The translations under genes were made by a program, and so were the position numbers. A stretch of DNA of 9,934 nt, from contig JAAYKC010000019.1 in assembly GCA_012522645.1 (NCBI GenBank), positions 1 through 9,934 on the forward strand, read 5' to 3'. Positions 1 to 7,900 of this stretch are shown here, piece by piece; position 1 is the first letter of the stretch, and every line of letters begins with the position of its first letter. Below the pieces are notes generated by a model. It had not been told where the DNA came from. It searched no databases and saw nothing but the letters and a program-made list of their open reading frames with translations. The stretch comes from Thermoplasmatales archaeon (lineage in GTDB: Archaea; Thermoplasmatota; Thermoplasmata; Methanomassiliicoccales; Methanomethylophilaceae).

Positions 1-305
1 ATCCTCCTGTAGTCCTCCGCCATGCACTCGGGGTCGGAGAACATCAGCTGCCCCCTGCCCTCGAATACTTTGATGTATATCCCGGGGTCGACGTGCTCGC
101 CGGCGGCCTCCATGTCATCTATGATCTCTGCCGCAGCATCGAAATCCGTTATCGCCGATACGTAGGACTCCATCAGCATCAGCACACTGCCGCGGTTGAG
201 GTACGCGGTGAGCAGCTCGGACAGCGGACCCGTCTCCTCCAGGTCGCTGACTCTCTCGTTGTATTCCGAGAGTGCTTCCTCCAGATGAACATCCAGTAAC
301 GGCAT
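1..305 (-). CDS. TPR-like helical repeat protein, partial (C-terminal end off the left edge)
   Basis: The minus strand is open from an ATG at 303-305 to the left edge, giving 101 codons with no stop. The product begins MPLLDVHLEEALSEYNERVS. It is acidic and helical and contains a tetratricopeptide-like stretch at about residues 30-58 (pattern Y-LNRG-L---ESY--AI-DFD-A). This suggests a cytoplasmic protein-protein interaction scaffold; no enzyme motif is visible. The start is supported by a TATA-like box about 25 nt upstream on the same strand, which fits a leaderless transcript. It diverges from the pyridoxal kinase gene. The family is assigned from repeat character only, the partner is unknown, and the full length cannot be judged because the gene is truncated by the window. 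Confidence 0.65.
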   Translation of the reverse strand, partial: MPLLDVHLEEALSEYNERVSDLEETGPLSELLTAYLNRGSVLMLMESYVSAITDFDAAAEIIDDMEAAGEHVDPGIYIKVFEGRGQLMFSDPECMAEDYRR

Positions 306-325
306 GCTTTCTTTATCGCGGTAAG

Positions 326-335
326 TGATAAAAAA
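326..335 (-). promoter_or_regulatory. TATA-like box for the minus-strand TPR-like gene
   Basis: The minus strand reads TTTTTTATCA here, centred about 25 nt upstream of the ATG at 305. That is the normal archaeal spacing from TATA box to transcription start, so the message would begin at or next to the start codon. Assigned from position and AT-richness only. Confidence 0.4.
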
Positions 336-360
336 CCTTTCAAAATTACCGTGGGCAGAT

Positions 361-376
361 TTTATGTACGATATAA
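361..376 (+). promoter_or_regulatory. TATA-like region for the pyridoxal kinase gene
   Basis: An AT-rich block (TTTATGTA at 361-368, ATATAA at 371-376) lies upstream of the kinase. The first element is centred about 28 nt before the ATG at 392, favouring a leaderless message starting near 392. With the TATA box of the opposite gene, it makes the 306-391 interval a compact divergent promoter region. Confidence 0.4.
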
Positions 377-391
377 CGAATGTGCATCGTG

Positions 392-1246
392 ATGTCAAGA
401 CAGCAGCGCGTCGCAGCCATACATGACATATCCTGTTTCGGTAGGTGCTCGCTCACCGTGGCATTGCCCATAATCTCATCAGCAGGAATAGAGTGCAGCG
501 TGATCCCCACGGCAGTGCTGTCCACCCACACGGGAGGATTCACCGGTTTCACGTACAGGGACCTCACCGAGGACATAGTTCCGATAGTGGATCACTGGAA
601 GACCCTTGATCTGAAGTTTGACGGGATATATACGGGATTCCTCGGCTCCTTCGAGCAGATCGATATCGTCTCGGACACCTTCGACCGCCTCGGGGATGAG
701 AACACGCTCATCATCGTAGACCCTGTGATGGCCGACAACGGGGTTCTATACTCCATATTCCCGGAGAGCTTCCCCCGGGGAATGAGGAAGATCTGCTCCA
801 AGGCCGACGTGGTCATACCGAACATAACGGAAGCGTGCCTCCTCTTAGGGGAGGATTACAGGGAAGGGCCCTACACCAGGGATTACATCGAGGGCCTGCT
901 GAGGAAGCTCTCCGGCATGGGGCCTGAGAAGGTCATCCTGACCGGTGTGCATTTCGACGGGAAGGAACTGGGTGCGGCCGCCTACGACGCAGGCACCGGC
1001 AGCATAGATTATGCGTTCCGCGACCGCATACCGGGATACTATCACGGCACCGGGGACGTCTTCGGATCCGCCGCAGTGACCGCCCTCATATCAGGGAAGA
1101 GCCTGGCGGAGGCGAACAGGATAGCCGTGGACTTCACCGTCGGCAGTTTGCTGAGGACGAAGGAGGCGGGAACGGACGTAAGATTCGGCGTGGACTTCGA
1201 ATCCGGCATATCAGAGCTCCTCAGGGAGCTGGGGATCGGAAGATGA
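392..1246 (+). CDS. pdxK: Pyridoxal/pyridoxamine kinase
   Basis: Ribokinase-fold kinase that phosphorylates pyridoxal, pyridoxamine or pyridoxine with ATP, feeding pyridoxal 5'-phosphate salvage in the cytoplasm. The N-terminus (HDISCFGRCSLT) and the following PTAVLSTHTGGFTG segment are typical of the PdxK/PdxY family. The middle carries the VDPVMADNG segment. The C-terminal GTGD (G219-D222, counted from the ATG at 392) holds the anion hole and catalytic aspartate. The 284 residues match the usual family length. An ATG four codons earlier, at 380, is possible; 392 was chosen because it fits the family N-terminus and the TATA spacing. The TGA stop overlaps the next gene's start as ATGA, so the two are probably co-translated. 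A related hydroxymethylpyrimidine kinase role cannot be excluded, but the N-terminal signature favours pyridoxal. Confidence 0.88.
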   Translation: MSRQQRVAAIHDISCFGRCSLTVALPIISSAGIECSVIPTAVLSTHTGGFTGFTYRDLTEDIVPIVDHWKTLDLKFDGIYTGFLGSFEQIDIVSDTFDRLGDENTLIIVDPVMADNGVLYSIFPESFPRGMRKICSKADVVIPNITEACLLLGEDYREGPYTRDYIEGLLRKLSGMGPEKVILTGVHFDGKELGAAAYDAGTGSIDYAFRDRIPGYYHGTGDVFGSAAVTALISGKSLAEANRIAVDFTVGSLLRTKEAGTDVRFGVDFESGISELLRELGIGR

Positions 1247-1719
1247 GCGCGGACGAAGAGTTGGCCGGGGAGATCGCAGAGCTTGCGAAGGAGATATGGA
1301 CAGAATGCTTCACGGACATGCTCCCTGAGGGCCAGACGGAGTACATGATCGAGAATCTCCAGTCGAAGGAGGCGATACTCAGGCAGATGTCCGAGGGCTA
1401 CATCTACGACACCGTCTTCTTCGGGAAACGCAACGTGGGATACAGCGCCGTAAAGGTGGAAGAGGACAGCATCTTCATCAGCAAGATCTATATCCTGAGC
1501 AGCTTCCGGGGCAGAGGTCTGGCATATGAGCGATTCACGGAGATAGAGGCTGTCGCCCGTGACCTGGGGAAGCCGAATCTCTACCTTACGGTGAACCGTA
1601 ACAACGAATCAGCCATACGGTTCTACCGCAACATGGGCTTCTTCATTGACGATGAGGTCGACAAGAGCATCGGCGGCGGGTTCTTCATGAACGATTACAT
1701 CATGAGGAAACTACTTTGA
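1243..1719 (+). CDS. GNAT-family N-acetyltransferase
   Basis: A 158-residue acetyl-CoA-dependent acetyltransferase. The acetyl-CoA pyrophosphate-binding motif is R89-G-R-G-L-A, after the strand ISKIYILSSF. The C-terminal part contains YLTVNRNNESAIRFYRNMGF (about residues 107-126), the usual GNAT beta-4/alpha-4 region in which N and Y contact acetyl-CoA. The substrate cannot be read from sequence; small-molecule amines or protein N-termini are both possible. The ATG overlaps the stop of the pyridoxal kinase (ATGA), indicating translational coupling. The 3' end overlaps the convergent ferredoxin gene by 9 nt, so transcripts from the two strands would be complementary at their ends. Confidence 0.88.
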   Translation: MSADEELAGEIAELAKEIWTECFTDMLPEGQTEYMIENLQSKEAILRQMSEGYIYDTVFFGKRNVGYSAVKVEEDSIFISKIYILSSFRGRGLAYERFTEIEAVARDLGKPNLYLTVNRNNESAIRFYRNMGFFIDDEVDKSIGGGFFMNDYIMRKLL

Positions 1720-1899
1720 GATCACTATGGCCGCGCCGGGGCAGATCTTCTCCACATTGACGACGCAGTCCTCCTCATCCTCCCGGGGCTGGCGTCTGAT
1801 CCTGGAGATCAGATCGTTATCCAGTTCGAATATGTCCGGGCATTCCTCTTCGCATCTTCCGCAGCCTATGCAGTCCGATTCAATCACTGAAACCTTCAT
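1711..1899 (-). CDS. Small one-cluster [4Fe-4S] ferredoxin
   Basis: A 62-residue electron carrier. C10-x2-C13-x2-C16 together with C53-P is the pattern for a single [4Fe-4S] cluster. C20 and C45 lie where the disulfide pair lies in the Pyrococcus furiosus type of ferredoxin, with Cys rather than Asp at the second ligand position. The protein is very acidic, as usual for the family, and its partner enzyme is unknown. It apparently ends in TAG (1711-1713), just after the conserved C-terminal strand, so termination there gives a normal-sized ferredoxin. If TAG were decoded, the frame would run 33 more codons to a TGA at 1609-1611, antisense to the acetyltransferase. It converges on the acetyltransferase and diverges from the radical SAM gene. 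Confidence 0.9.
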   Translation of the reverse strand: MKVSVIESDCIGCGRCEEECPDIFELDNDLISRIRRQPREDEEDCVVNVEKICPGAAIVISK

Positions 1900-2030
1900 T
1901 ATGAATCACTGCCTGTGAATCCTGCTGATAGGTTATTGTACTTTCTGTTCCCGGCGTCCGTCCTGCGGGTGCGGTACTGCCGAAAAGGTCCTGCAACAAC
2001 ATAAAATAGGCCGCCGATTGTAGAGATGCT
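1900..2030. promoter_or_regulatory. Divergent intergenic region between ferredoxin and ygiQ-like genes
   Basis: A 131-nt non-coding gap between divergent starts. On the plus strand ATAAAATA at 2001-2008 is centred about 27 nt before the GTG at 2031, an archaeal TATA box consistent with a leaderless ygiQ-like message. On the minus strand TACAATAACC around 1932-1941 is a weaker candidate for the ferredoxin. The GC-rich stretch between them (about 1950-1985) shows no clear RNA fold or gene. Confidence 0.45.
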
Positions 2031-3722
2031 GTGTTCATACCGACTACCGCCGAAGAGGTGAGCCGAAGAGGCTGGAAGGGCCTTGACATCATACTCGTGT
2101 CAGGGGATACTTACTACGACAGCTCATACAACGGTACGGCGATCATCGGTCACTGGCTCATAGAGAACGGATTCAGGGTCGGCATCATAGCGCAGCCGCG
2201 CACCGACTCGGGCGGGGACATAACGCGCCTCGGATCCCCGGAACTGTTCTGGAGCGTCAGCTCCGGTTCCGTGGATTCCATGGTGGCGAACTACACTGCA
2301 ACGAAGAAATTCAGGAAGGAGGACGATTTCACCCCGGGCGGGGTCAACGACAGACGTCCCGACCGTGCGGTGATAGCATACTCCAACCTCATCAAGAGAT
2401 ACTCCAAGGGGAAACCCGTGGTGTTGGGGGGAGTCGAAGCCAGTTTAAGAAGGCTGGCACATTATGATTTCTGGTCCGATTCAATACGCAGATCGGTCCT
2501 CTTCGATGCCAAGGCGGATGTGATAACATACGGCATGGGGGAACATTCGAATCTCCTGCTGGCACAATACATGAGGGACGGGAAGGACTGGACGAAGATC
2601 AAAGGATTATGCCGCATATCGAAGGATGTGCCGGAAGGTTATGCGGTACTGCCGTCCTATGAGGAATGCACCGAATCGGACGATAGGTTCTCAGAGGCCT
2701 TCTGGATGTTCTACCGGAACAACGATCCCGTGACCGCATCGGGACTGGCACAGAAGCACGGCGACAGGTATCTGATACAGAACCCGCCGCAGCCTCCCCT
2801 CGATCAGGGGACGCTTGACCGCGTTTACGGAATGGACTTCGAGAATGCCGTTCACCCGTACTACGCGAAGCAGGGCCACGTAAGGGCCGTTGACACGGTG
2901 AAGAACTCCATCACCACGCACAGAGGATGCTACGGCGAATGCAACTTCTGCTCCATCGCCGTGATGCAGGGCAGGAACGTCGTCAGCCGCAGCAGGGAAT
3001 CGATACTCAGTGAAGCGGAGCGCATAGCATCGGCGAAGGGCTTCGACGGGGTCATACGCGACGTCGGCGGCCCCACGGCCAACATGTACGGGTTCGACTG
3101 CCCGAAGAAGGCGAAGGCGGGCGCATGCGCCGACAAGCGCTGCATCTACCCTGAGATATGCAGATGGATGCCCGTTGATCACAAGCCTCTCATCGAACTG
3201 CTCAACAGCATAAAGGAGGTAGAAGGCGTGAGGAAGGTGTTCGTCGCATCGGGCATACGCCATGATCTCGTCATCGCGGACAAGGAGCACGGCAACGAAT
3301 ATCTTGAGTGCCTGTGCAGGGACCACGTCTCCGGGCAGATGAAGATCGCCCCCGAGCATGTGTCCCCCTTCGTCCTGGACATGATGGGCAAGCCCGGGCC
3401 CAAGGACCTTCTGAGGTTCAAGAGGCGCTTCGATGACATCAATGAGAAGCTGGGCCGCGAGCAGTTCCTGACATACTACATGATGGCGGCCCATCCCGGA
3501 TGCGGCGAGAGGCAGATGGACGAGCTGTCGGAGTTCTGCAGACGCGAGCTGAAGACGAATCCGGAGCAGATACAGGTCTTCACCCCGTCCCCGTCAACGG
3601 TGTCCACGCTGATGTACCGTACGGGAAGAAATTGGTTAAGCGGGGAGTTTATTAAATCCGAACGGTCTATGCAAAAGAGGAAGAAGCAGAAGGACGCCGT
3701 CCTTAAAGCTCGCAGAAGGTGA
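2031..3722 (+). CDS. ygiQ: YgiQ-family radical SAM protein
   Basis: A 563-residue radical S-adenosylmethionine protein of the YgiQ (UPF0313) type, whose reaction is not established. The N-terminus (MFIPTTAEEVSRRGWKGLDI, then ILVSGDTYYD) matches the family and fixes the GTG start at 2031. The central domain carries the [4Fe-4S]/SAM motif C300-x3-C304-x2-C307 (CYGECNFC), preceded by TTHRG. A second cysteine-rich segment, CPKKAKAGACADKRCIYPEIC at about residues 357-378, is also family-typical. The end (IQVFTPSPSTVSTLMYRTG) matches the usual C-terminal region, followed by a lysine/arginine-rich tail. It heads a probable operon: its TGA lies within the ribosome site of the Sel1 gene. The family assignment is secure; the function is unknown. 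Confidence 0.92.
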   Translation: MFIPTTAEEVSRRGWKGLDIILVSGDTYYDSSYNGTAIIGHWLIENGFRVGIIAQPRTDSGGDITRLGSPELFWSVSSGSVDSMVANYTATKKFRKEDDFTPGGVNDRRPDRAVIAYSNLIKRYSKGKPVVLGGVEASLRRLAHYDFWSDSIRRSVLFDAKADVITYGMGEHSNLLLAQYMRDGKDWTKIKGLCRISKDVPEGYAVLPSYEECTESDDRFSEAFWMFYRNNDPVTASGLAQKHGDRYLIQNPPQPPLDQGTLDRVYGMDFENAVHPYYAKQGHVRAVDTVKNSITTHRGCYGECNFCSIAVMQGRNVVSRSRESILSEAERIASAKGFDGVIRDVGGPTANMYGFDCPKKAKAGACADKRCIYPEICRWMPVDHKPLIELLNSIKEVEGVRKVFVASGIRHDLVIADKEHGNEYLECLCRDHVSGQMKIAPEHVSPFVLDMMGKPGPKDLLRFKRRFDDINEKLGREQFLTYYMMAAHPGCGERQMDELSEFCRRELKTNPEQIQVFTPSPSTVSTLMYRTGRNWLSGEFIKSERSMQKRKKQKDAVLKARRR

Positions 3723-3723
3723 T
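3716..3723 (+). promoter_or_regulatory. Ribosome binding site deciding the Sel1 gene start
   Basis: AAGGTGAT is complementary to the archaeal 16S rRNA 3' end (anti-SD AUCACCUCC) and ends three bases before the ATG at 3727. It overlaps the ygiQ stop, so translation is probably coupled. It supports ATG 3727 over the TTG one codon upstream. Confidence 0.6.
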
Positions 3724-3726
3724 TTG

Positions 3727-4257
3727 ATGAGACACGGAGATATCAATGCACTGATCGACCTGGCCGACACAGGGGATATCAGTGCGATGGCCCAGCTGGG
3801 CATCCTCTATCTCAGAGGGGACCGGGTGGAACAGGATTACGGGAAGGCATTCCTGCTCCTGCAGGATGCCGCCCTGGCATGCGACGGGGATGCGATGATG
3901 CATCTCGGCCATATGTACGAGAACGGGTACTGCGTGGAGAAGGACCTGTGGACTGCCATGAACCTGTACAAGAAGGCATTCACGCTCCTCGTCCCGGGCG
4001 CGAGGAAGGCCCTGGGGAACGTATACGATCTGATAGCGGACAGCCTGATGATGACCGAGGGGAGGCTCTGCATAAGCCCTGATTTCCGGATGACAGTATG
4101 CTGCGAGAAGATGAGGGACGGGATCAGGATGGGGAGGATCACCCTGCTGGAGGATGCCTACGGCATCGGACTGTTCCAGACGTCACTGACCCATGACTCG
4201 CCGCTGCCCCAATGCCCCTTCTGCGGTGCCGTCGTAGAGGTCCTCGAATGCGATTAG
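3727..4257 (+). CDS. Sel1-repeat protein with C-terminal CxxC
   Basis: A 176-residue protein with two Sel1-like TPR variants. Repeat 1 covers about residues 18-53 (AMAQLGILYLRGDRVEQDYG, then KAF) and repeat 2 about 54-90 (AMMHLGHMYENGYCVEKDLW, then TAM). Such repeats form alpha-solenoids that bind partner proteins. The end carries C163-P-F-C166-G and C175, half of a possible zinc knuckle, and C125-C126 could complete a metal site; this is inferred. There is no signal peptide or membrane segment. It is coupled to ygiQ upstream and overlaps the DUF1638 start by 10 nt. The apparent stop is TAG (4255-4257). If TAG is decoded, seven more residues follow before a TGA at 4279-4281. No specific function can be assigned. 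Confidence 0.8.
   Translation: MRHGDINALIDLADTGDISAMAQLGILYLRGDRVEQDYGKAFLLLQDAALACDGDAMMHLGHMYENGYCVEKDLWTAMNLYKKAFTLLVPGARKALGNVYDLIADSLMMTEGRLCISPDFRMTVCCEKMRDGIRMGRITLLEDAYGIGLFQTSLTHDSPLPQCPFCGAVVEVLECD
4237..4241 (+). promoter_or_regulatory. Ribosome binding site for the DUF1638 gene
   Basis: GAGGT lies six bases before the ATG at 4248, inside the end of the Sel1 gene. It supports starting DUF1638 at 4248 rather than at the in-frame ATG at 4212, which would add a basic N-terminal stretch not expected in the family. Confidence 0.5.
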
Positions 4258-4868
4258 GCATCGTGGCATGCGACATACTGAAGAATGAGATCGAGTACCT
4301 CACAAAGGACGACCCGGACTTCGTCAGACGGGAGTACCTGGAATTCGCCCTTCACGTATATCCTGTAGAGATGAGGGCGAAGATAGAGGATACGGGCACT
4401 TCCTTCTAGGAGGAAGTGGACGCCGTGCTCGTCGGATACGGCATATGCAGCTCCCTCACGGGACTGACCGACGCCCTGGACGTGCCGGCGGTCATGCTGG
4501 ACGGAGCTGACTGCATAGACGCGCTGCTGGGCCCTGATGAGTACAACGGAGAGAAGAGGAACTGCATAGGCACATGGTTCTCGTCACCGGGCTGGGCGGA
4601 GCAGGGCGTCGAGGGACTGATCAAGGAGCTTCGCCTGGACACGGCGGAGGGGTACGATCCGAAGTTCTTCCTGGACATAATATTCGATTCCTATGAGAGG
4701 TGCCTCTTCGTGGACAGCGGCGTGGGGGATACCGCGCAGCTCAGGAAGAGATCAGAGGACATGGCCGAGTATCTCGGTCTGAGGCACGAGTGCAGAGCCT
4801 GCGGACTGTCCAAGATAGAAGAGGCTGTGCTCAAGGTGAAGGAACTGGGTGCTTCCAAAGTCTCATAA
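4248..4868 (+). CDS. DUF1638 protein, probably containing pyrrolysine at residue 54
   Basis: If the in-frame TAG at 4407-4409 is read through, a 206-residue protein of the DUF1638 family results. The N-terminal part (LGIVACDILKNEIEYL, later VYPVEMRAKIED) and the part after the TAG (VDAVLVGYGICSSL, D88-C89, SSPGW at 112-116, FVDSGVGD, then the ECRACGLSKIEEAV tail) together make one family member in the right order with no gap. The TAG falls at the loop between the first helical region and the beta strand DAVLVGYG, so the inserted residue is probably exposed rather than catalytic. The function of the family is not established; from memory, members often sit near corrinoid methyltransferase genes of methylotrophic methanogens. 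It ends in TAA. Alternative: two split polypeptides with reinitiation at GTG 4416 or 4425. Confidence 0.75.
4397..4418 (+). other. Perfect 8-bp hairpin with the UAG codon in its loop
   Basis: CACTTCCT (4397-4404) is perfectly complementary to AGGAAGTG (4411-4418). The six-base loop TCTAGG contains the in-frame TAG at 4407-4409. The 3' arm also contains GGAGG (4409-4413), a strong ribosome-binding sequence ahead of GTG codons at 4416 and 4425. The element could favour UAG decoding, as proposed for structures near UAG in methylamine methyltransferase messages, or favour reinitiation. The hairpin is seen directly; a role is inferred. Confidence 0.45.
4407..4409 (+). other. In-frame TAG codon in DUF1638, candidate pyrrolysine codon
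   Basis: The context is TTC TAG GAG GAA. The frame is open on both sides from 4248 to 4868, and family-conserved sequence flanks the codon. Confidence 0.75.
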
Positions 4869-4885
4869 CGCCGGCAGATATTTGG

Positions 4886-4898
4886 CTGCGAATCGCAG
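4886..4898. promoter_or_regulatory. Inverted repeat just upstream of the nuclease-helicase gene, possible operator
   Basis: CTGCGA-A-TCGCAG is a perfect 6-bp inverted repeat around a single base, ending 12 nt before the ATG at 4911. A weak TATA-like AGATATTT lies just before it (4877-4884). A dimeric regulator bound here would cover the start region, but it could also be chance. Confidence 0.3.
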
Positions 4899-4910
4899 TT
4901 GCATCAACAC

Positions 4911-7900
4911 ATGGACCTGAAATATGGGGTTTATGAACAAATCATAAACGAGGCCATATCTGAAGCTTTGGAATCCTTTGCTGACGATTCCGTTGAGACA
5001 CGTGAAATCGAAAAGGAGGAAGGTCCTGCAATTCTAGCCAGATACATGCAGAAAGCCCTAGAGTATGGGCTGAATATAATCAAAGACCGCACAAAATCTC
5101 AGGAAAATTAGGACATACTCAATCCCGAAATTAATGCCTGTAATGAAATTCTGCAGCGTCTGTCCGCGCTTACCGATTAGAAAGATATCCTGAAATGGAA
5201 AATAGGGAAAGAGGGTGAACAACTTTACTCCATCTGGACTAAGCTTGCTGAGAAGTCAAAGAGAAAGAACAGACCTAACACTTCATTATCGATCAGCTCT
5301 CTGTTAACGGGGTCCAACAAGGAACTGTCATTCTCCGAGGAATTATCCAAAGAGATCCAGACCTCGGACGAGATAGATTTCCTCGTATCTTTCATCAAAC
5401 ATTCCGGCATCATAAAAATATTCAGAGAATTGGAAGATTTCACAAGATCCGGTGGAAAATTAAGAATCATCACCACGACATACATGGGTGTTACGGATGA
5501 TTACGCAATCGATAAATTGGCTAAGCTTCCCAATACAGAAATAAAGATATCTTACGATTCCAAGAATACACGTCTGCACGCGAAATCATACATCTTCAAA
5601 AGACTGAACGGATTCACAACTGCATTCATCGGATCCTCTAATTTGTCAGGTGTGGCACTTACGGACGGGACAGAATGGAACCTGAAAGTAACAAATCAGG
5701 ATATGTCCCACATAATAAGTGCCATGGATGCCACATTTGAGAGCTATTGGAATTCGAAGGACTTCGAGAGTTATGACCGGAAGCAAGACAGCGCGAGATT
5801 GAAAGACGCCCTCAAAAGCAACAGAATAAATGTCAAAAAGGAACCTGGAGTCGAAGACGGTCGGGAATACGCCATCGTCAGAATTGAACCCTATCCGTTC
5901 CAGGAGGAAATACTCCGCAAACTTGAAGCGGACCGGAACCACGGGAGAAGAAGGAATCTTGTGGTAGCTGCCACCGGCACCGGAAAGACGATCATCTCCG
6001 CTGTCGATTACAGACGCTACATTTCAAAGAATCCCGGCAAGAAGAACAGGCTTCTGTTCACAGCCCACAGAAAGGAGATCGTGGAGAACAGCCTCATAAC
6101 GTTCAGGATGGTCCTTCAAAACAGGAACTTCGGAGAGCTTCTGACTGGAAATGAAACACCTCAGAATTATGATCATCTGTTCGCTACGATACAATCTCTG
6201 AAGAAGGTCTATGATCACGTGCAAAAAGACTATTTCGATTTTATCGTAGTAGATGAAGTCCATCACGGAGCAGCGAGCAGTTATGAACGACCCTTGACCT
6301 TCTTCGAACCAGATATCCTTCTCGGACTGACCGCGACACCTGAAAGGATGGACGGACAAGACATCACAAAATACTTTGACGATACGATCGCAACAGAGCT
6401 CCGCCTCTCCGAAGCCATCGACAGATCGCTGCTGATTCCGTTCAACTATTACGGAGTAACAGACCCAGCTGACGTTTCCAAAATGAGATTCCAGCGCGGT
6501 AAATATGATGCGGCTGAGTTGGAACAATTATACATAGGCAACAGAGGACGGACTATTGCCGTGCTCGATGCACTGAATGAATACCGACCTGATATCAGCG
6601 AGGTCAAAGGTCTGGGATTCTGCGTCTCCATAGATCATGCGGAGTATATGGCCAAAGAGTTCAACGAAGCAGGGGTTCCTTCAATCGCACTGACATCAAG
6701 ATCATCGCGAGATGTGCGTGAAACAGCTCAGACAAAACTTATGAACGGGGAAATTAACTTCATTTTTTCTGTTGATCTGTATAATGAGGGAGTGGATATC
6801 CCTCAGATAAACACAGAGCTTATGCTCAGACCCACAGAGAGTATGACCATCTTCATTCAACAGTTGGGCAGGGGCCTCAGGAAAAGTGAGGGAAAGGAAG
6901 AACTGGTCGTCCTGGATTTCATCGGGCAGGCGCATAAGGATTACACGATGAATGAAAGGAAACTGAGTTACCTGACGGCCGCAAGCAGTAAGACTGTTAT
7001 CAAAAAGATCGAGCAGGGCTTCTCGGGGTTGCCCCAGGGCTGCTTCATAAAATTGGAGCCGGTCGCTAAAGAATACATCTTGGAGAATCTGAGGAACACC
7101 GCGCTTAACAAGAACCTGCTGACAAAATATGCAAGAGCTTATGAAGCAGATACCGGCGAGAAAATAAGCCTCAGCGGATTCTTAAGGACATACGACCTCA
7201 AGCCTGAGAATATCTATTCGAAGATAACATTCACAAGTCTGAAAAAACATGCGGGATTGTCTGCAGCACCTATCGATGAAAAAGAGGGCAAGATATTCCA
7301 AAACGGTTTATTCAGATTGTGCGGTGCGAACAGCAGAAAATGGATGGAGGCCATAATGAGAATGCTCTCCGGACACTACGATCCGAACAGTACTGTCGAT
7401 CGGAAATATGCAACCATGTTGTATTATTCATTTTACAGCGCACCGGTGAAAGAATCAGGATTCGACGATATCTGGCACTTTATAGAGTCAATAAGGGTGA
7501 AGAGGGATTACTGCGTCGAAATAAAAGAGCTCATGAGCATTCTGTGTGAAACAGTCCCTTATGAGGCTGAATCGGTGGACCTGGGATTCGAGCACACATT
7601 GGATCTGCATTGCGGATACACACTGGATCAATTACTTTCTGCGATAGGGAAGACCACACCCGATTATCGGTATCCTTTGAGGGAGGGGGTCCGATATTTC
7701 GATGATCTTAAGACGGATCTGTTCTTCGTGACGCTGGATAAGACAGAGAAGGACTATTCTCCCACTACAATGTATCGGGACTACGCCCTCAATGAGAAGC
7801 TGTTCCACTGGCAATCCCAAAACAATACTGCTGAGGATTCCGCAACCGGGAAGAGATACATGAGCCGCGGCGAGAAAGGCTCCAACATCCTGCTGTTCCT

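Noticed and set aside
1950..1985. GC-rich stretch between the ferredoxin and ygiQ as a small RNA or riboswitch
   Set aside because: No convincing long stem, tRNA-like fold or conserved riboswitch core could be traced by eye.
2691..3494. Long open frame on the minus strand opposite ygiQ
   Set aside because: It is fully antisense to a well-recognised radical SAM gene, has no known motif, and is a by-product of GC-rich codon use.
4416..4868. DUF1638 C-terminal part as a separate gene starting at GTG 4416
   Set aside because: The conserved N-terminal part lies in the same frame just upstream, separated only by TAG. Reinitiation remains possible because GGAGG precedes the GTG, but it is less economical than decoding.
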